Positions 44,084 through 55,491 of a stretch of DNA of 64,000 nucleotides are shown here, piece by piece. Each line of letters opens with the position of its first letter. Position 1 is the first letter of the stretch. The stretch comes from Pseudomonas xantholysinigenes. GTDB taxonomy: Bacteria; Pseudomonadota; Gammaproteobacteria; Pseudomonadales; Pseudomonadaceae. The notes under the pieces are model-generated. The model was not told the DNA's origin. It ran no database searches and saw only the letters and a list, made by a program, of their open reading frames with translations. The stretch covers positions 1,431,501 to 1,495,500 of the forward strand of contig NZ_CP077095.1 of assembly GCF_014268885.2 (NCBI RefSeq). The letters run 5' to 3'. The position numbers and the translations under genes are program-made.

Positions 44084-45577
44084 ATGTTCGAATCCGCCGA
44101 AATCGGTCACAGCATCGACAAGGACACCTACGAAGCGGAAGTCCCCGCCTTGCGCGAGGCGCTGCTCGAAACCCAGTACGAACTCAAGCAGCAGGCGCGC
44201 TTCCCGGTGATCGTACTGATCAACGGCATCGAGGGCGCTGGCAAGGGCGAGACGGTCAAGCTGCTCAACGAATGGATGGACCCGCGCCTGATCGAGGTGC
44301 GCACCTTCGACCAGCAGACCGACGAGGAACTGGCCCGGCCACCGGCCTGGCGCTACTGGCGGGCGCTGCCGCCAAAGGGGCGGATGGGCGTGTTCTTCGG
44401 CAACTGGTACAGCCAGATGCTCGAAGGCCGGGTGCACGGCCTGTTCAAGGACGCCGTGCTCGACCAGGCCATCGCCGGCGCCGAGCGTCTGGAGCAGATG
44501 CTCTGCGACGAAGGCGCGCTGATCATCAAGTTCTGGTTCCACCTGTCCAAGAAACAGATGAAGGCGCGGCTCAAGGCGCTGCGCGACGACCCGCTGCACA
44601 ACTGGCGCATCAGCCCGCTGGATTGGCAGCAGTCGCAAACCTACGACCGTTTCGTGCGCTTCGGCGAGCGGGTGCTGCGCCGCACCAGCCGCGACTACGC
44701 GCCCTGGCATGTGGTCGAGGGCGTCGACCCGCATTACCGCAGCCTGGCAGTGGGGCGCATCCTGCTGGAGAGCCTGCAGGCGGCCCTGGCCAACAACCCC
44801 AAGGGCAAGCACCAGGGCAATGTCGCGCCGCTGGGGCGCAGCATCGACCAGAAGAGCCTGCTCGGCGCCCTGGACATGAGCCTGAGCCTGGACAAGAAGG
44901 ACTACGCCGAGCAACTGGTCACCGAACAGGCACGCCTGGCCGGCCTGCTGCGCGACAAACGCATGCGTCGCCATGCGCTGGTGGCGGTGTTCGAGGGCAA
45001 TGACGCGGCGGGCAAGGGCGGGGCGATTCGCCGTGTGGCGGCGGCGCTGGACCCGCGCCAGTACCGCATCGTGCCGATTGCCGCGCCGACCGAGGAAGAG
45101 CGTGCCCAGCCCTACCTGTGGCGGTTCTGGCGGCACATCCCGGCGCGCGGCAAGTTCACTATCTTCGACCGTTCCTGGTATGGGCGCGTGCTGGTGGAGC
45201 GGGTCGAGGGCTTTTGCAGCCCGGCCGACTGGATGCGCGCCTACGGCGAGATCAACGACTTCGAGGAACAGCTGAACAACGCTGGGGTGGTGGTGGTCAA
45301 GTTCTGGCTGGCCATCGACCCGCAGACCCAGCTGGAGCGCTTTGAGGAGCGCGAGCAGATTCCGTTCAAGCGCTACAAGATCACCGAGGAAGACTGGCGT
45401 AACCGCGACAAGTGGGATGTCTACGCCGAGGCGGTGGGCGACATGGTCGACCGCACCAGTACCGAGATCGCGCCGTGGACCCTGGTGGAGGCCAACGACA
45501 AGCGCTGGGCGCGGGTGAAGGTGCTGCGCACCATCAACCAGGCGCTGGAGGCGGCGTTCGCCAAGGACAAAAAATAA
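44084..45577 (+). CDS. pap: Polyphosphate:AMP phosphotransferase (duplicated PPK2)
   Basis: GAAGGAG precedes the ATG at 44084. The 497-aa protein has two PPK2 domains. The first has Walker A GIEGAGKGETV near 50; the second has EGNDAAGKGGAIRRV near 310 and FDRSWYGRVLVERVEGF. The duplicated class II form makes ADP from AMP and polyphosphate, in contrast to single-domain class I enzymes that make ATP/GTP. The second domain carries the fuller set of catalytic motifs. It is cytosolic and monocistronic; a REP begins directly at its stop codon. Confidence 0.92.
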   Translation: MFESAEIGHSIDKDTYEAEVPALREALLETQYELKQQARFPVIVLINGIEGAGKGETVKLLNEWMDPRLIEVRTFDQQTDEELARPPAWRYWRALPPKGRMGVFFGNWYSQMLEGRVHGLFKDAVLDQAIAGAERLEQMLCDEGALIIKFWFHLSKKQMKARLKALRDDPLHNWRISPLDWQQSQTYDRFVRFGERVLRRTSRDYAPWHVVEGVDPHYRSLAVGRILLESLQAALANNPKGKHQGNVAPLGRSIDQKSLLGALDMSLSLDKKDYAEQLVTEQARLAGLLRDKRMRRHALVAVFEGNDAAGKGGAIRRVAAALDPRQYRIVPIAAPTEEERAQPYLWRFWRHIPARGKFTIFDRSWYGRVLVERVEGFCSPADWMRAYGEINDFEEQLNNAGVVVVKFWLAIDPQTQLERFEEREQIPFKRYKITEEDWRNRDKWDVYAEAVGDMVDRTSTEIAPWTLVEANDKRWARVKVLRTINQALEAAFAKDKK

Positions 45578-45641
45578 TCGCGGGTAAACCCGCTCTCACA
45601 TGGGGAACGATGATCCCTGTGGGAGCGGGTTTATCCGTGAA
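45578..45641. repeat. REP hairpin abutting the pap stop codon
   Basis: TCGCGGGTAAACCCGCTCTC starts immediately after the TAA stop and pairs with GAGCGGGTTTATCCGTGA, with a few mismatches. Probably the pap terminator. Confidence 0.8.
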
Positions 45642-45767
45642 GAGGCCGGCTCAGCCCTTCAGGGCATGCCCCCGAGGAATGACCTGATGAAAACATTTCC
45701 CGCCACATCCCCCCCGGCAAGCCTTTAGACTGGACCTTTCTCCACCAAGGCCCGACTCGAGGACGCC

Positions 45768-46721
45768 ATGCACACTTCTTCCGGACGCTGGGTCCAAGGC
45801 CTGTTGCTGGCGCTGTTGACCGCGTTTCTCTGGGGCATCCTGCCGATCAAGCTCAAGCAGGTGCTGCAGGTGATGGACCCGATAACCGTGACCTGGTATC
45901 GCCTGGCCGTTTCCGGCAGCCTGCTGTTGGCCTGGCTGGCGGCCAACCGCCGCTTGCCGTCGCTGCGCCGGCTCGGCACCAAGGGCAAGGGCCTGGTGGT
46001 CGTCGCGGTGGCGGGCCTGGTCGGCAACTATGTGCTCTATCTGGTTGGCCTGCAGCTGCTCAGCCCCGGCACCGCGCAACTGGTGGTGCAGTTGGGCCCG
46101 GTGCTGTTGCTGGTGGCCAGCGTGTTCGTGTTCAAGGAGCGCTTCAGCCTGGGGCAAGGCCTGGGCCTGCTGGTGCTGCTGGTGGGGTTCGGGCTGTTCT
46201 TCAACCAGCGCCTGGAAGAGCTGCTCGGATCGCTGGGCACCTATACCACCGGGGTCCTGACCATCATCCTGGCGACCAGCATCTGGGTGTTCTACGCCCT
46301 GAGCCAGAAGCAACTGCTGACGGTATGGCACTCGCAACAGGTGATGATGGTGATCTACCTGTGCTGCGCGCTGCTGCTCACGCCCTGGGCGCATCCGCTG
46401 GAGGCGTTGCAGTTGAGCCCCTTGCAAGGTTGGCTGTTGCTGGCCTGCTGCCTGAACACCCTGGTGGCCTATGGCGCGTTCGCCGAGGCGCTGGCGCATT
46501 GGGAGGCCTCGCGGGTGAGCGCGACCCTGGCGCTGACGCCGCTGGTGACCTTCGTCGCAGTGGCGCTGGCGGCCTGGCTGTGGCCGGACTATGTGCAGGC
46601 CGAACAGATCAACGCCTTGGGTTATGTGGGGGCGGCGACGGTGGTGCTGGGCTCGGCGCTGGTGGCCCTGGGGCCGTCGTTGATCGCGGGATGGCGGGCG
46701 CGGATAGCGCAGGTTCGCTGA
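45768..46721 (+). CDS. EamA/DMT-superfamily transporter
   Basis: GAGGA stands before the ATG. The 317-aa protein has ten hydrophobic helices in two homologous halves: FLWGILPIKLKQ at the start of the first, and TTGVLTIILATSIWVFYALSQKQLL at the start of the second. RarD/YojE-like members have this form. It should be an inner-membrane exporter of small metabolites or amino acids; the substrate is not evident. It stands alone between REP hairpins. Confidence 0.85.
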   Translation: MHTSSGRWVQGLLLALLTAFLWGILPIKLKQVLQVMDPITVTWYRLAVSGSLLLAWLAANRRLPSLRRLGTKGKGLVVVAVAGLVGNYVLYLVGLQLLSPGTAQLVVQLGPVLLLVASVFVFKERFSLGQGLGLLVLLVGFGLFFNQRLEELLGSLGTYTTGVLTIILATSIWVFYALSQKQLLTVWHSQQVMMVIYLCCALLLTPWAHPLEALQLSPLQGWLLLACCLNTLVAYGAFAEALAHWEASRVSATLALTPLVTFVAVALAAWLWPDYVQAEQINALGYVGAATVVLGSALVALGPSLIAGWRARIAQVR

Positions 46722-46737
46722 AGGCTGGTGTTGGCGT

Positions 46738-46822
46738 CTTCGCGGGTAAACCCGCTCCCACAGGGATTGCACAGGCCTGAAGGCAGTGAGCAACCTGTGG
46801 GAGCGGGCTTGCCCGCGAAGAG
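46738..46822. repeat. REP hairpin pair
   Basis: TCTTCGCGGGTAAACCCGCT and, at the right, GAGCGGGCTTGCCCGCGAAG. It separates the convergent DMT transporter and fumC genes. Confidence 0.85.
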
Positions 46823-46839
46823 GTGCATGAGGTTTCGGG

Positions 46840-48234
<1,395 letters not shown>

Positions 48235-48388
48235 GCTGCGCTCACTCCTTTGGTAGTTCGAAACCGCAGTTTAGGCCCTGATTCGACGCTGCGGTTCCGT
48301 CGCTCGTCGTGCCACTTGAGCACTTCGCCATCACGGCGCAGAATGCTCTACCCTGAGGTATCCGCCTCCCTCTCTTGAAGGAAATGCA

Positions 48389-48913
48389 ATGACCCGTCTC
48401 CGTGCCCTCTGTGCCGCCGTCGCCCTGGTCTGTGCCAGCGGCCAGGTACTCGCAGCCACCCCAGCCCACAACGCTGCCGCCGAGAAATTCCTGACCCTGG
48501 CCAATGCCGACAAGCTGGGCACGCCGGTGTACATGCAGGTCCAGCAGATGTTCGCTCAGCGTTTCGAGCAGACCAAGGCCCCGGCCTCCAAGAAAGGCGT
48601 CCTCGACAGCTACCAGGCCAAGGCCAATGCCGCCCTGGACAACGCCATCGGCTGGAAGAAGCTCAAGCCGCAGATGGTCAACCTGTACACCGCGACCTTC
48701 ACCGAGGCCGAGCTGAACGACCTGGTCAAGTTCTACGAGTCGCCGCTGGGCAAGAAAGTCCTGCGCGAAATGCCTCGGGTCACCCAGCAGTCGGCCCAGC
48801 TGACCCAGCAGAGCCTGGAGCCGGCGGTGCCTGTGGTCAACAAGCTGCTCGACGACATGACCAAGGAACTCGACCCGAGCGCCGGCAAGGCCGCCGCCCC
48901 GGCGAAGAAGTGA
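48389..48913 (+). CDS. DUF2059 periplasmic protein
   Basis: GAAGGAAATGCA precedes the ATG. The 174-aa protein has a Sec signal (residues 1-22, QVLA-ATP) and a helical DUF2059 domain with the diagnostic FTEAELNDLVKFYESPLGKK. It ends with an Ala/Lys-rich tail (AGKAAAPAKK). The function of the family is unknown. It lies ten bases before the BolA-like gene and is probably co-transcribed with it. Confidence 0.88.
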   Translation: MTRLRALCAAVALVCASGQVLAATPAHNAAAEKFLTLANADKLGTPVYMQVQQMFAQRFEQTKAPASKKGVLDSYQAKANAALDNAIGWKKLKPQMVNLYTATFTEAELNDLVKFYESPLGKKVLREMPRVTQQSAQLTQQSLEPAVPVVNKLLDDMTKELDPSAGKAAAPAKK

Positions 48914-48923
48914 GTTTGACGCG

Positions 48924-49220
48924 ATGAGCATGCAGCAACGCATCGAGCAGCAGCTGGCGCCCCTGGGCGACCGGCACCTGGAAGTGCACAACGAAAGCCA
49001 CATGCACAGCCGTGGCCAGGAAACGCACTACAAGGCCGTGCTGGTCAGCGAGCAGTTCGCCGGGCTGAACAGCGTCAAGCGTCACCAGAAAGTCTACGCC
49101 ACCATGGGCGAGCTGATGGGCGAGATCCATGCCCTGGCGATCCACACCTACACACCCGAGGAATGGGCGGCGGTCGGCGCGGCGCCAGCCTCGCCGGTGT
49201 GCGCCGGCGGCGGGCACTGA
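48924..49220 (+). CDS. bolA: BolA-family protein
   Basis: The 98-aa product has the BolA fold: HLEVHNESHMHSRGQETHYK, LVSEQFAGLNSVKRHQKVYATMGELM and HALAIHTYTPEEW. The conserved His of the FAGLNSVKRHQ loop, used for iron-sulfur sharing with monothiol glutaredoxin, is present. BolA proteins affect morphology, stress response and Fe-S trafficking. The C-terminal tail (PASPVCAGGGH) adds a Cys and His. A REP hairpin follows. Confidence 0.92.
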   Translation: MSMQQRIEQQLAPLGDRHLEVHNESHMHSRGQETHYKAVLVSEQFAGLNSVKRHQKVYATMGELMGEIHALAIHTYTPEEWAAVGAAPASPVCAGGGH

Positions 49221-49273
49221 ATCCTTTCCGTCGATCTGGTACAATTGCGCAAAATCCGGGGGCTGCCTTGCAG

Positions 49274-49347
49274 CCCTTTCGCGGCACAAGGCCGCTCCTA
49301 CAGGCATCCGCATCCCCCTGTAGGAGCGGCCTTGTGCCGCGAAAGGG
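49274..49347. repeat. REP-type hairpin, GGCACAAGGCC variety
   Basis: CCCTTTCGCGGCACAAGGCC and its complement form a stem of about 31 bp, between bolA and trhO. Confidence 0.85.
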
Positions 49348-49424
49348 GCGCAACGCGCCCCCATGCTTTTCATGTCAAACCCGGTCCGCCCCTTACGAGG
49401 GCAACCACCTGGAGATTCAGCTTC

Positions 49425-50357
49425 ATGTCCCAACCGATCGTCGTGGCGGCGCTGTACAAGTTCGTCACCCTCGAAGACTACGTCGAGCTGCGCGAGCCGC
49501 TGCTCAAGGCCATGCTCGACAATGGCGTCAAAGGCACCCTGCTACTGGCCAACGAAGGTATCAACGGTACCGTCTCGGCCACCCGCGAAGGCATCGACGC
49601 GCTGCTGGCCTGGCTGCGCGCCGATCCGCGTTTGGTGGACGTCGACCATAAAGAGTCGTACTGCGACGAGCAGCCGTTCTACCGCACCAAGGTCAAGCTC
49701 AAGAAAGAGATCGTCACCCTCGGCGTGCCCGGCGTGGACCCGAACAAGGCCGTCGGCACCTATGTCGAGCCCAAGGACTGGAACGCCCTGATCAGCGACC
49801 CTGAAGTGCTGCTGATCGACACCCGCAATGATTACGAAGTGGCCATCGGCACCTTCAAGGGCGCCGTCGATCCGAAGACCGAGACCTTCCGCGAGTTCCC
49901 CGACTACATCAAGGCCAACTTCGATCCCAGCAAGCACAAGAAGGTCGCCATGTTCTGCACCGGCGGCATCCGTTGCGAAAAGGCCTCCAGCTATATGCTC
50001 GGTGAAGGCTTCGAAGCCGTCTATCATCTCAAGGGTGGGGTGCTGAAATACTTCGAGGAAGTCCCCCAGGAAGAGAGCCTCTGGGACGGCGACTGCTTCG
50101 TCTTCGACAACCGGGTCACCGTGCGTCACGACCTGAGCGAGGGCGAGTACGACCAGTGCCATGCCTGCCGCCACCCGGTCGATGCCAAGGACCGCGAGTC
50201 CGAGCACTATTCGCCAGGCGTGAGCTGCCCGCATTGTTGGGACACCTTGAGCGAGAAGACCCGTCGCAGTGCCATGGATCGACAGAAGCAGATCGAGTTG
50301 GCCAAGGCGCGCAACCAGCCACACCCGATCGGTTACAACTACAAAGCCGAGGCCTGA
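49425..50357 (+). CDS. trhO: tRNA uridine(34) hydroxylase TrhO (rhodanese-type)
   Basis: The ATG at 49425 ([14 protein letters not shown]) with GGAG upstream gives the normal family length of 310 aa. The N-terminal ferredoxin-like domain has [20 protein letters not shown]. The rhodanese domain (~120-220) has [16 protein letters not shown] and active-site Cys in [15 protein letters not shown]. The C-terminal zinc-binding-like part is CHACRHPVD with CPHCWD. TrhO hydroxylates U34 with oxygen in the 5-oxyacetyluridine pathway. It is followed after three bases by the DsbA-like gene. Confidence 0.92.
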   Translation: MSQPIVVAALYKFVTLEDYVELREPLLKAMLDNGVKGTLLLANEGINGTVSATREGIDALLAWLRADPRLVDVDHKESYCDEQPFYRTKVKLKKEIVTLGVPGVDPNKAVGTYVEPKDWNALISDPEVLLIDTRNDYEVAIGTFKGAVDPKTETFREFPDYIKANFDPSKHKKVAMFCTGGIRCEKASSYMLGEGFEAVYHLKGGVLKYFEEVPQEESLWDGDCFVFDNRVTVRHDLSEGEYDQCHACRHPVDAKDRESEHYSPGVSCPHCWDTLSEKTRRSAMDRQKQIELAKARNQPHPIGYNYKAEA

Positions 50358-50360
50358 TGC

Positions 50361-50993
50361 ATGTCCGCACGCCTGCTCTATGTGATGGACCCGATGTGCT
50401 CGTGGTGCTGGGGCTTTGCCCCGGTGGCCGAGGCGTTGATCGCCCAGGCGCGTGCGGCGGGGGTCGCCACCCGCCTGGTGCCCGGTGGCCTGCGCAGTGG
50501 TGGCAGCGCCCTGGATGCCTCGACCCGCAAGTACATCCTTGAGCATTGGCAGGCGGTGCGGGATGCCACCGGGCAGCCATTTCGTTTCGACGACGCGATG
50601 CCCGATGGCTTCGTCTACGACACCGAGCCGGCGTGCCGCGCCCTGGTCGCGGCGCGCGAGCTGGACGATGAACGCGCCTGGACGCTGCTCAAGCTGATCC
50701 AGGGGGCGTTCTACGAGCAGGGCCTGGATGTCACTCGCGCTCCGCAACTGGTCGACCTGGCGGCTGAAGCCGGCTTCGACCGCGAGTCGTTCGCCCAGCA
50801 GTTTGCCAGCCACGACACTCGCGCCGCCACCAGCGCCGATTTCGCCTGGGTGCAGGACCTGGGCATCGCCGGCTTCCCCACGCTGCTGGCCGAGCGCAAT
50901 GGCCAACTGGCCTTGCTGACCAACGGCTATCAGCCGCTGGACAGCCTGCAACCCTTGCTCGGCCGCTGGCTGCAGCAGGCCGCCTGTGCTTGA
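50361..50993 (+). CDS. DsbA-family (FrnE-like) thioredoxin-fold protein
   Basis: A 210-aa thioredoxin-fold protein with a CSWC motif at residues 13-16 (MDPMCSWCWGFAP) and cis-Pro region GIAGFPTLL near 175. The helical insertion between is typical of the DsbA/FrnE/HCCA isomerase group. No signal peptide is present, so it is cytosolic, unlike DsbA itself. The role may be redox or glutathione-linked isomerisation. It lies three bases after trhO and overlaps the start of the ABC exporter gene. Confidence 0.85.
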   Translation: MSARLLYVMDPMCSWCWGFAPVAEALIAQARAAGVATRLVPGGLRSGGSALDASTRKYILEHWQAVRDATGQPFRFDDAMPDGFVYDTEPACRALVAARELDDERAWTLLKLIQGAFYEQGLDVTRAPQLVDLAAEAGFDRESFAQQFASHDTRAATSADFAWVQDLGIAGFPTLLAERNGQLALLTNGYQPLDSLQPLLGRWLQQAACA

Positions 50994-52818
50994 TCTGCCC
51001 GGGTCGCCAGACCCTGTGCCAGGGAAGTCCCCCGCTGTGCCCGATCGCCTGAGCTGGGCGGAGATTCGCCGCCTGGCCCTGCACCACAAGAAAGCCCTGT
51101 GGACCGCCAACCTGGTGGCCGTGCTCGCCGCCCTGTGCAGCGTGCCGATCCCCTTGCTGCTGCCGTTGCTGGTGGATGAGGTGTTGCTGGGGCATGGCGA
51201 CGCCGCGCTGAAGTGGATGAACAACTTCCTGCCCGCCGGTTGGCAGGTGGCGGCGGGCTATATCGGCCTGATGCTGTGCGCCACCCTGGGCCTGCGCCTG
51301 GCGGCGCTGGCGTTCAACGTGGTGCAGGCCAGGCTGTTCGCCGGTCTGGCCAAGGACATCGTCTACCGCCTGCGCATCCGCCTGATCGAGCGGCTCAAGC
51401 GCATCTCGCTCAAGGAGTACGAGAGCCTGGGCAGCGGCACGGTGACCACCCACCTGGTCACCGACCTGGATACCCTCGACAAATTCGTCGGCGAAACCCT
51501 CAGCCGCTTCCTGGTGGCGGTGCTCACCTTGACCGGCACCGCCGCGATCCTGATTTGGATGCACTGGCAACTGGCGCTGCTGATCCTGCTGTTCAATCCC
51601 CTGGTGATCTACTTCACCGTGCAGCTGGGCAAGCGCGTCAAGCACCTGAAGAAGCTGGAGAACGACAGCACCGCGCGGTTTACCCAGGCGCTGTCGGAAA
51701 CCCTCGATGCAATCCAGGAGATCCGCGCCGGCAACCGCCAGGGCTACTTCCTCGGACGTCTCGGGCTGCGTGCCCGGGAGGTGCGCGACTACGCCGTGGC
51801 CTCGCAGTGGAAGAGCGACGCCAGCGGTCGCGCCAGCGGGCTGCTGTTCCAGTTCGGCATCGATATCTTCCGTGCCGCGGCCATGCTCACGGTGCTGTTC
51901 TCCGACTTGTCCATCGGCCAGATGCTCGCGGTGTTCAGCTACCTGTGGTTCATGATCGGCCCGGTGGAGCAACTGCTCAACCTGCAATACGCCTACTATG
52001 CCGCCGGCGGCGCGTTGACCCGCCTCAACGAGCTGCTGGCGCGGGCCGATGAGCCGCAATACCCGGCGGCCAGCGATCCCTTCGCCGGTCGCCAGACCGT
52101 CGGTATCGAGGTGCGCGACCTGCGTTTCGCCTATGCCGACGAGCCGGTGCTCGACCAGCTGAACCTGTCCATTGCCCCAGGTGAGAAAGTCGCCATCGTC
52201 GGTGCCAGCGGCGGTGGCAAGAGCACCCTGGTGCAACTGTTGCTGGGGTTGTATGGCGCCCAGGCCGGGACCATCCGTTTCGGTGGCGCCAGCCTGCAGG
52301 AGATTGGCCTGGAAACCTTGCGCGAGCATGTGGCCGTGGTGCTGCAGCACCCGTCGTTGTTCAACGACAGCGTGCGCGCCAACCTGACCATGGGCCGGGA
52401 ATGCAGCGACGATGCCTGCTGGCAGGCGCTGCGGATCGCCCAGCTGGAAGCGACCATCGCCGCCTTGCCCCAGGGCCTGGACAGCATCGTCGGGCGCTCT
52501 GGCGTGCGCCTGTCCGGTGGCCAGCGCCAGCGCCTGGCGATCGCGCGGATGGTGCTGGCCGAGCCCAAGGTGGTGATCCTCGACGAGGCGACCTCGGCGC
52601 TGGACGCCGCCACCGAGTACAACCTGCACCAGGCCCTGGCGCGTTTCCTCAGTGGCCGTACCACACTGATCATTGCCCACCGGCTGTCGGCGGTAAAGCA
52701 GGCCGACCGTGTGCTGGTGTTCGACGGCGGTCATGTGGCCGAGGATGGTGGTCATCAGCAACTGATCGCCGAGGGCGGCTTGTACGCCAAGCTCTACGGC
52801 CACTTGCAGCAAACCTGA
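50986..52818 (+). CDS. ABC exporter, fused permease and ATPase (610 aa)
   Basis: The GTG at 50986 overlaps the stop of the preceding gene by eight bases. Residues ~30-330 form six membrane helices (ALWTANLVAVLAALCSVPIPLLLPLLVDEVLL first). The C-terminal ATPase has Walker A GASGGGKSTLVQ, signature LSGGQRQRLAIAR, Walker B VVILDEATSALD and switch His in IIAHRLS. It should work as a homodimer of the MsbA/lipid-drug exporter type. The substrate is unknown. In P. aeruginosa the same gene order (bolA, trhO-like, DsbA-like, ABC fusion, rbdA) is recalled. Confidence 0.9.
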   Translation: MLDLPGSPDPVPGKSPAVPDRLSWAEIRRLALHHKKALWTANLVAVLAALCSVPIPLLLPLLVDEVLLGHGDAALKWMNNFLPAGWQVAAGYIGLMLCATLGLRLAALAFNVVQARLFAGLAKDIVYRLRIRLIERLKRISLKEYESLGSGTVTTHLVTDLDTLDKFVGETLSRFLVAVLTLTGTAAILIWMHWQLALLILLFNPLVIYFTVQLGKRVKHLKKLENDSTARFTQALSETLDAIQEIRAGNRQGYFLGRLGLRAREVRDYAVASQWKSDASGRASGLLFQFGIDIFRAAAMLTVLFSDLSIGQMLAVFSYLWFMIGPVEQLLNLQYAYYAAGGALTRLNELLARADEPQYPAASDPFAGRQTVGIEVRDLRFAYADEPVLDQLNLSIAPGEKVAIVGASGGGKSTLVQLLLGLYGAQAGTIRFGGASLQEIGLETLREHVAVVLQHPSLFNDSVRANLTMGRECSDDACWQALRIAQLEATIAALPQGLDSIVGRSGVRLSGGQRQRLAIARMVLAEPKVVILDEATSALDAATEYNLHQALARFLSGRTTLIIAHRLSAVKQADRVLVFDGGHVAEDGGHQQLIAEGGLYAKLYGHLQQT

Positions 52819-52835
52819 TAGCTTTGTCCTGAAGC

Positions 52836-52924
52836 TGTGGGAGCGGGTTCACCCGCGAATGCGCCCGCTCAAGCGCCAATTCTGTCTGGGCTGACGCATT
52901 CGCGGGCAAACCTGCTCCCACAGG
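52836..52924. repeat. Two REP elements in outward orientation
   Basis: TGTGGGAGCGGGTTCACCCG at 52836 and CGCGGGCAAACCTGCTCCCA near 52911 are oppositely oriented relative to most pairs in the window. They lie between the ABC exporter and rbdA. Confidence 0.8.
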
Positions 52925-52996
52925 CATGGCAAATGGCCTACGCTGTGCTTTGTCTAGGTCGATTCGTGCCTTATCTACCGCCATGACAGGGACTAC

Positions 52997-55453
52997 ATGA
53001 AGGGAAATCGGACTCTCGAGGCGCCGCGGCTGCTGGGTATCATCTGGCCCTTCGTTGCCGTCGTGCTGTTCCAGGTGCTGCTGGGCAGCCTGAGTCTCTA
53101 TGCGCTTTCCGCCGTGCGCGCCTACGTGGCGGGCGAAAGCCTGTGGTCCAAGGCGCAGAAAGACGCCATCTATTACCTCAACCTCTATGCCGACGACCGC
53201 GATCCGCTGACCTACGCCCGCTACCGCCGCGCCATCCTCGTGCCCCAGGGCGACTACGACCTGCGCCTGGCCCTGGACCGGCCCGAGCCCGACCTGGAGG
53301 CCGCCCGTCGTGGCATTCTACAGGGCGGCAACCACCCCGACGATGTCGCCCGGATCATCTGGTTCTACCGCAACTTCCGCCATATCAGCTATATGGAAAC
53401 CGCCATTCACTACTGGGATATCGGCGACGACTACCTGCGCCAGCTCGATGTGCTGGCCGGCGAGATGCGCGCGGGCTTTGCCGCCGGCGCGGTCGATACC
53501 CGCCAGGTGGCCAACTGGCGGGCCCGCATCGTGGTCATCAACGATGGCGTGACCCCGGCCGCCAAGGCCTTCAGCGATGCCTTGGGCGAAGGCTCGCGGA
53601 TGCTGCTCAGGGTGTTAATGATCACCAACCTGGCCACCGCGCTGTTCCTGATTGCCATGGCCTGGTTGCGCTCGAGCAAGCTGCTGGCCCAGCGCCAGGC
53701 GTTTGCCAGTGCGCTGCAGGCGGAAAAGGAACGGGCCCAGGTCACCCTGGAGTCGATCGGCGACGCGGTGATCACCACCGACGTCGATGGCTGCATCGCC
53801 TACATGAACCCCGCCGCCGAGCAGTTGACCCACTGGCAGGCGGCCCAGGCCCAAGGCCTGCCGCTGGCGGCGCTGTTCAGCCTGCTGGATGAAAACGCCG
53901 AGAAGGATGGCCACACCCTGGTCGAGCAGGTGCGCAGCGGCAGTCTCAAGGGTGGCGCCGAGCATGCCCGGTTGATCCAGCGCCTGGATGGCAGCACGGT
54001 GTCGGTGAACCTGGTGGGGTCGCCGATTCTCACCGCAGGCCAGCTCAGCGGTATCGTCGTGGTGCTGCACGACATGACCCAGGAACGCCAGTACATCGCC
54101 AACCTGTCCTGGCAGGCCACCCATGACGCGCTGACTGGGTTGGCCAACCGCCGCGAGTTCGAATACCGCCTGGAGCAGGCGCTCAACGGCCTGGCTCGGC
54201 AGGCCGGGCGTCATTCGCTGATGTTCCTCGATCTCGACCAGTTCAAGTTGGTCAACGACACCAGCGGCCATGCCGCGGGCGATGAATTGCTGCGCCACAT
54301 CTGCGCGGTGTTGCAGTCAGGCCTGCGCGAGGGTGACACCTTGGCCCGCCTGGGCGGCGACGAGTTCGGCGTGTTGCTGGAGAATTGCCCGTCGGAGCAG
54401 GCCGAGCGCATCGCCGAGCAACTGCGCCAGGCGGTGCAGAGCCTGCATTTCGTCTGGAAGGGGCGGCCGTTCGTCACTACCGTGAGCATCGGCCTGGTGC
54501 ACATCGCCCAGGTGCCTACCACTCTCGAGGCGTCGCTGCGGGCCGCCGACATGGCCTGCTACATGGCCAAGGAAAAGGGGCGCAACCGGGTCCAGGTGTA
54601 CCATGCCGACGACAGCGAGTTGTCCATGCGTTTCGGCGAAATGGCCTGGATCCAGCGCCTGCATGTGGCGCTCGAGGAAAACCGCTTCTGCCTTTATGCC
54701 CAGGAAATCGCGCCGCTGCAGCCCCATGAAGGGCCCGGCCATATCGAAATCCTCCTGCGCTTGCATGACGAAAGCGGCCGCACCATCCTGCCTGACAGCT
54801 TTATCCCGGCGGCCGAGCGTTACGGCCTGATGACCGCCCTCGATCGTTGGGTAGTGCGCAATGTGTTCCAGACCATTCGCCAGTGCCTGGACGAAGGCCG
54901 GGAGGGGCCGCTGGCGATGTGCGCCATCAACCTTTCGGGTTCGAGCATCGGCGATGACAAGTTCCTTGAGTACCTGCAGCGGCTGTTTGGCGAGTTTGCC
55001 ATCCCACCGCGGCTGATCTGCTTCGAAATCACTGAAACCAGCGCCATTGCCAATCTGGGCAGCGCGATCCGCTTCATCAATGAATTGAAAGGATTGGGCT
55101 GCCGGTTCTCCCTTGACGACTTCTGTGCCGGAATGTCGTCATTCGCCTATTTGAAGCATTTGCCTGTAGACTTCCTGAAGATCGACGGAAGTTTCGTCAA
55201 AGACATGCTCGACGACCCGATCAACCGGGCGATGGTCGAAGTGATCAATCACATCGGCCACGTCATGGGCAAGCGGACCATCGCCGAGTTCGTCGAAACA
55301 CCGCTGATCGAGCAGGCTTTGCAAGAGATCGGCGTGGACTACGCCCAGGGATACCTCATCGAACGCCCGCAGGTCTTCACCTGCGACAGCCTGCAGCGCC
55401 AACGGATTGCCGCAAGGCCCCTTCTGCACCGGGCACCGGGGACCTTTCGCTGA
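52997..55453 (+). CDS. rbdA: PAS-GGDEF-EAL c-di-GMP protein, RbdA ortholog
   Basis: The 818-aa protein has two membrane helices (~12-36 and ~210-230) around a helical periplasmic sensor domain. A PAS domain (~250-365: LESIGDAVITTDVDGCIAYMN), GGDEF (~375-540) and EAL (~560-800) follow. The GGDEF motif GGDEFG is intact, with an RxxD inhibitory site (REGD) five residues before it. The EAL motif reads EILLRL. The other catalytic residues are present: NLSGSS, EITET, SLDDFCAG, LKIDGSF, AEFVET and AQGYLIERP. Domain order, size and neighbours match RbdA, which in P. aeruginosa lowers c-di-GMP and promotes biofilm dispersal, with GGDEF stimulating the phosphodiesterase. Confidence 0.9.
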   Translation: MKGNRTLEAPRLLGIIWPFVAVVLFQVLLGSLSLYALSAVRAYVAGESLWSKAQKDAIYYLNLYADDRDPLTYARYRRAILVPQGDYDLRLALDRPEPDLEAARRGILQGGNHPDDVARIIWFYRNFRHISYMETAIHYWDIGDDYLRQLDVLAGEMRAGFAAGAVDTRQVANWRARIVVINDGVTPAAKAFSDALGEGSRMLLRVLMITNLATALFLIAMAWLRSSKLLAQRQAFASALQAEKERAQVTLESIGDAVITTDVDGCIAYMNPAAEQLTHWQAAQAQGLPLAALFSLLDENAEKDGHTLVEQVRSGSLKGGAEHARLIQRLDGSTVSVNLVGSPILTAGQLSGIVVVLHDMTQERQYIANLSWQATHDALTGLANRREFEYRLEQALNGLARQAGRHSLMFLDLDQFKLVNDTSGHAAGDELLRHICAVLQSGLREGDTLARLGGDEFGVLLENCPSEQAERIAEQLRQAVQSLHFVWKGRPFVTTVSIGLVHIAQVPTTLEASLRAADMACYMAKEKGRNRVQVYHADDSELSMRFGEMAWIQRLHVALEENRFCLYAQEIAPLQPHEGPGHIEILLRLHDESGRTILPDSFIPAAERYGLMTALDRWVVRNVFQTIRQCLDEGREGPLAMCAINLSGSSIGDDKFLEYLQRLFGEFAIPPRLICFEITETSAIANLGSAIRFINELKGLGCRFSLDDFCAGMSSFAYLKHLPVDFLKIDGSFVKDMLDDPINRAMVEVINHIGHVMGKRTIAEFVETPLIEQALQEIGVDYAQGYLIERPQVFTCDSLQRQRIAARPLLHRAPGTFR

Positions 55454-55491
55454 ACAACGCCCGGAAATCACAGGGAATCAAGGAGCTGACA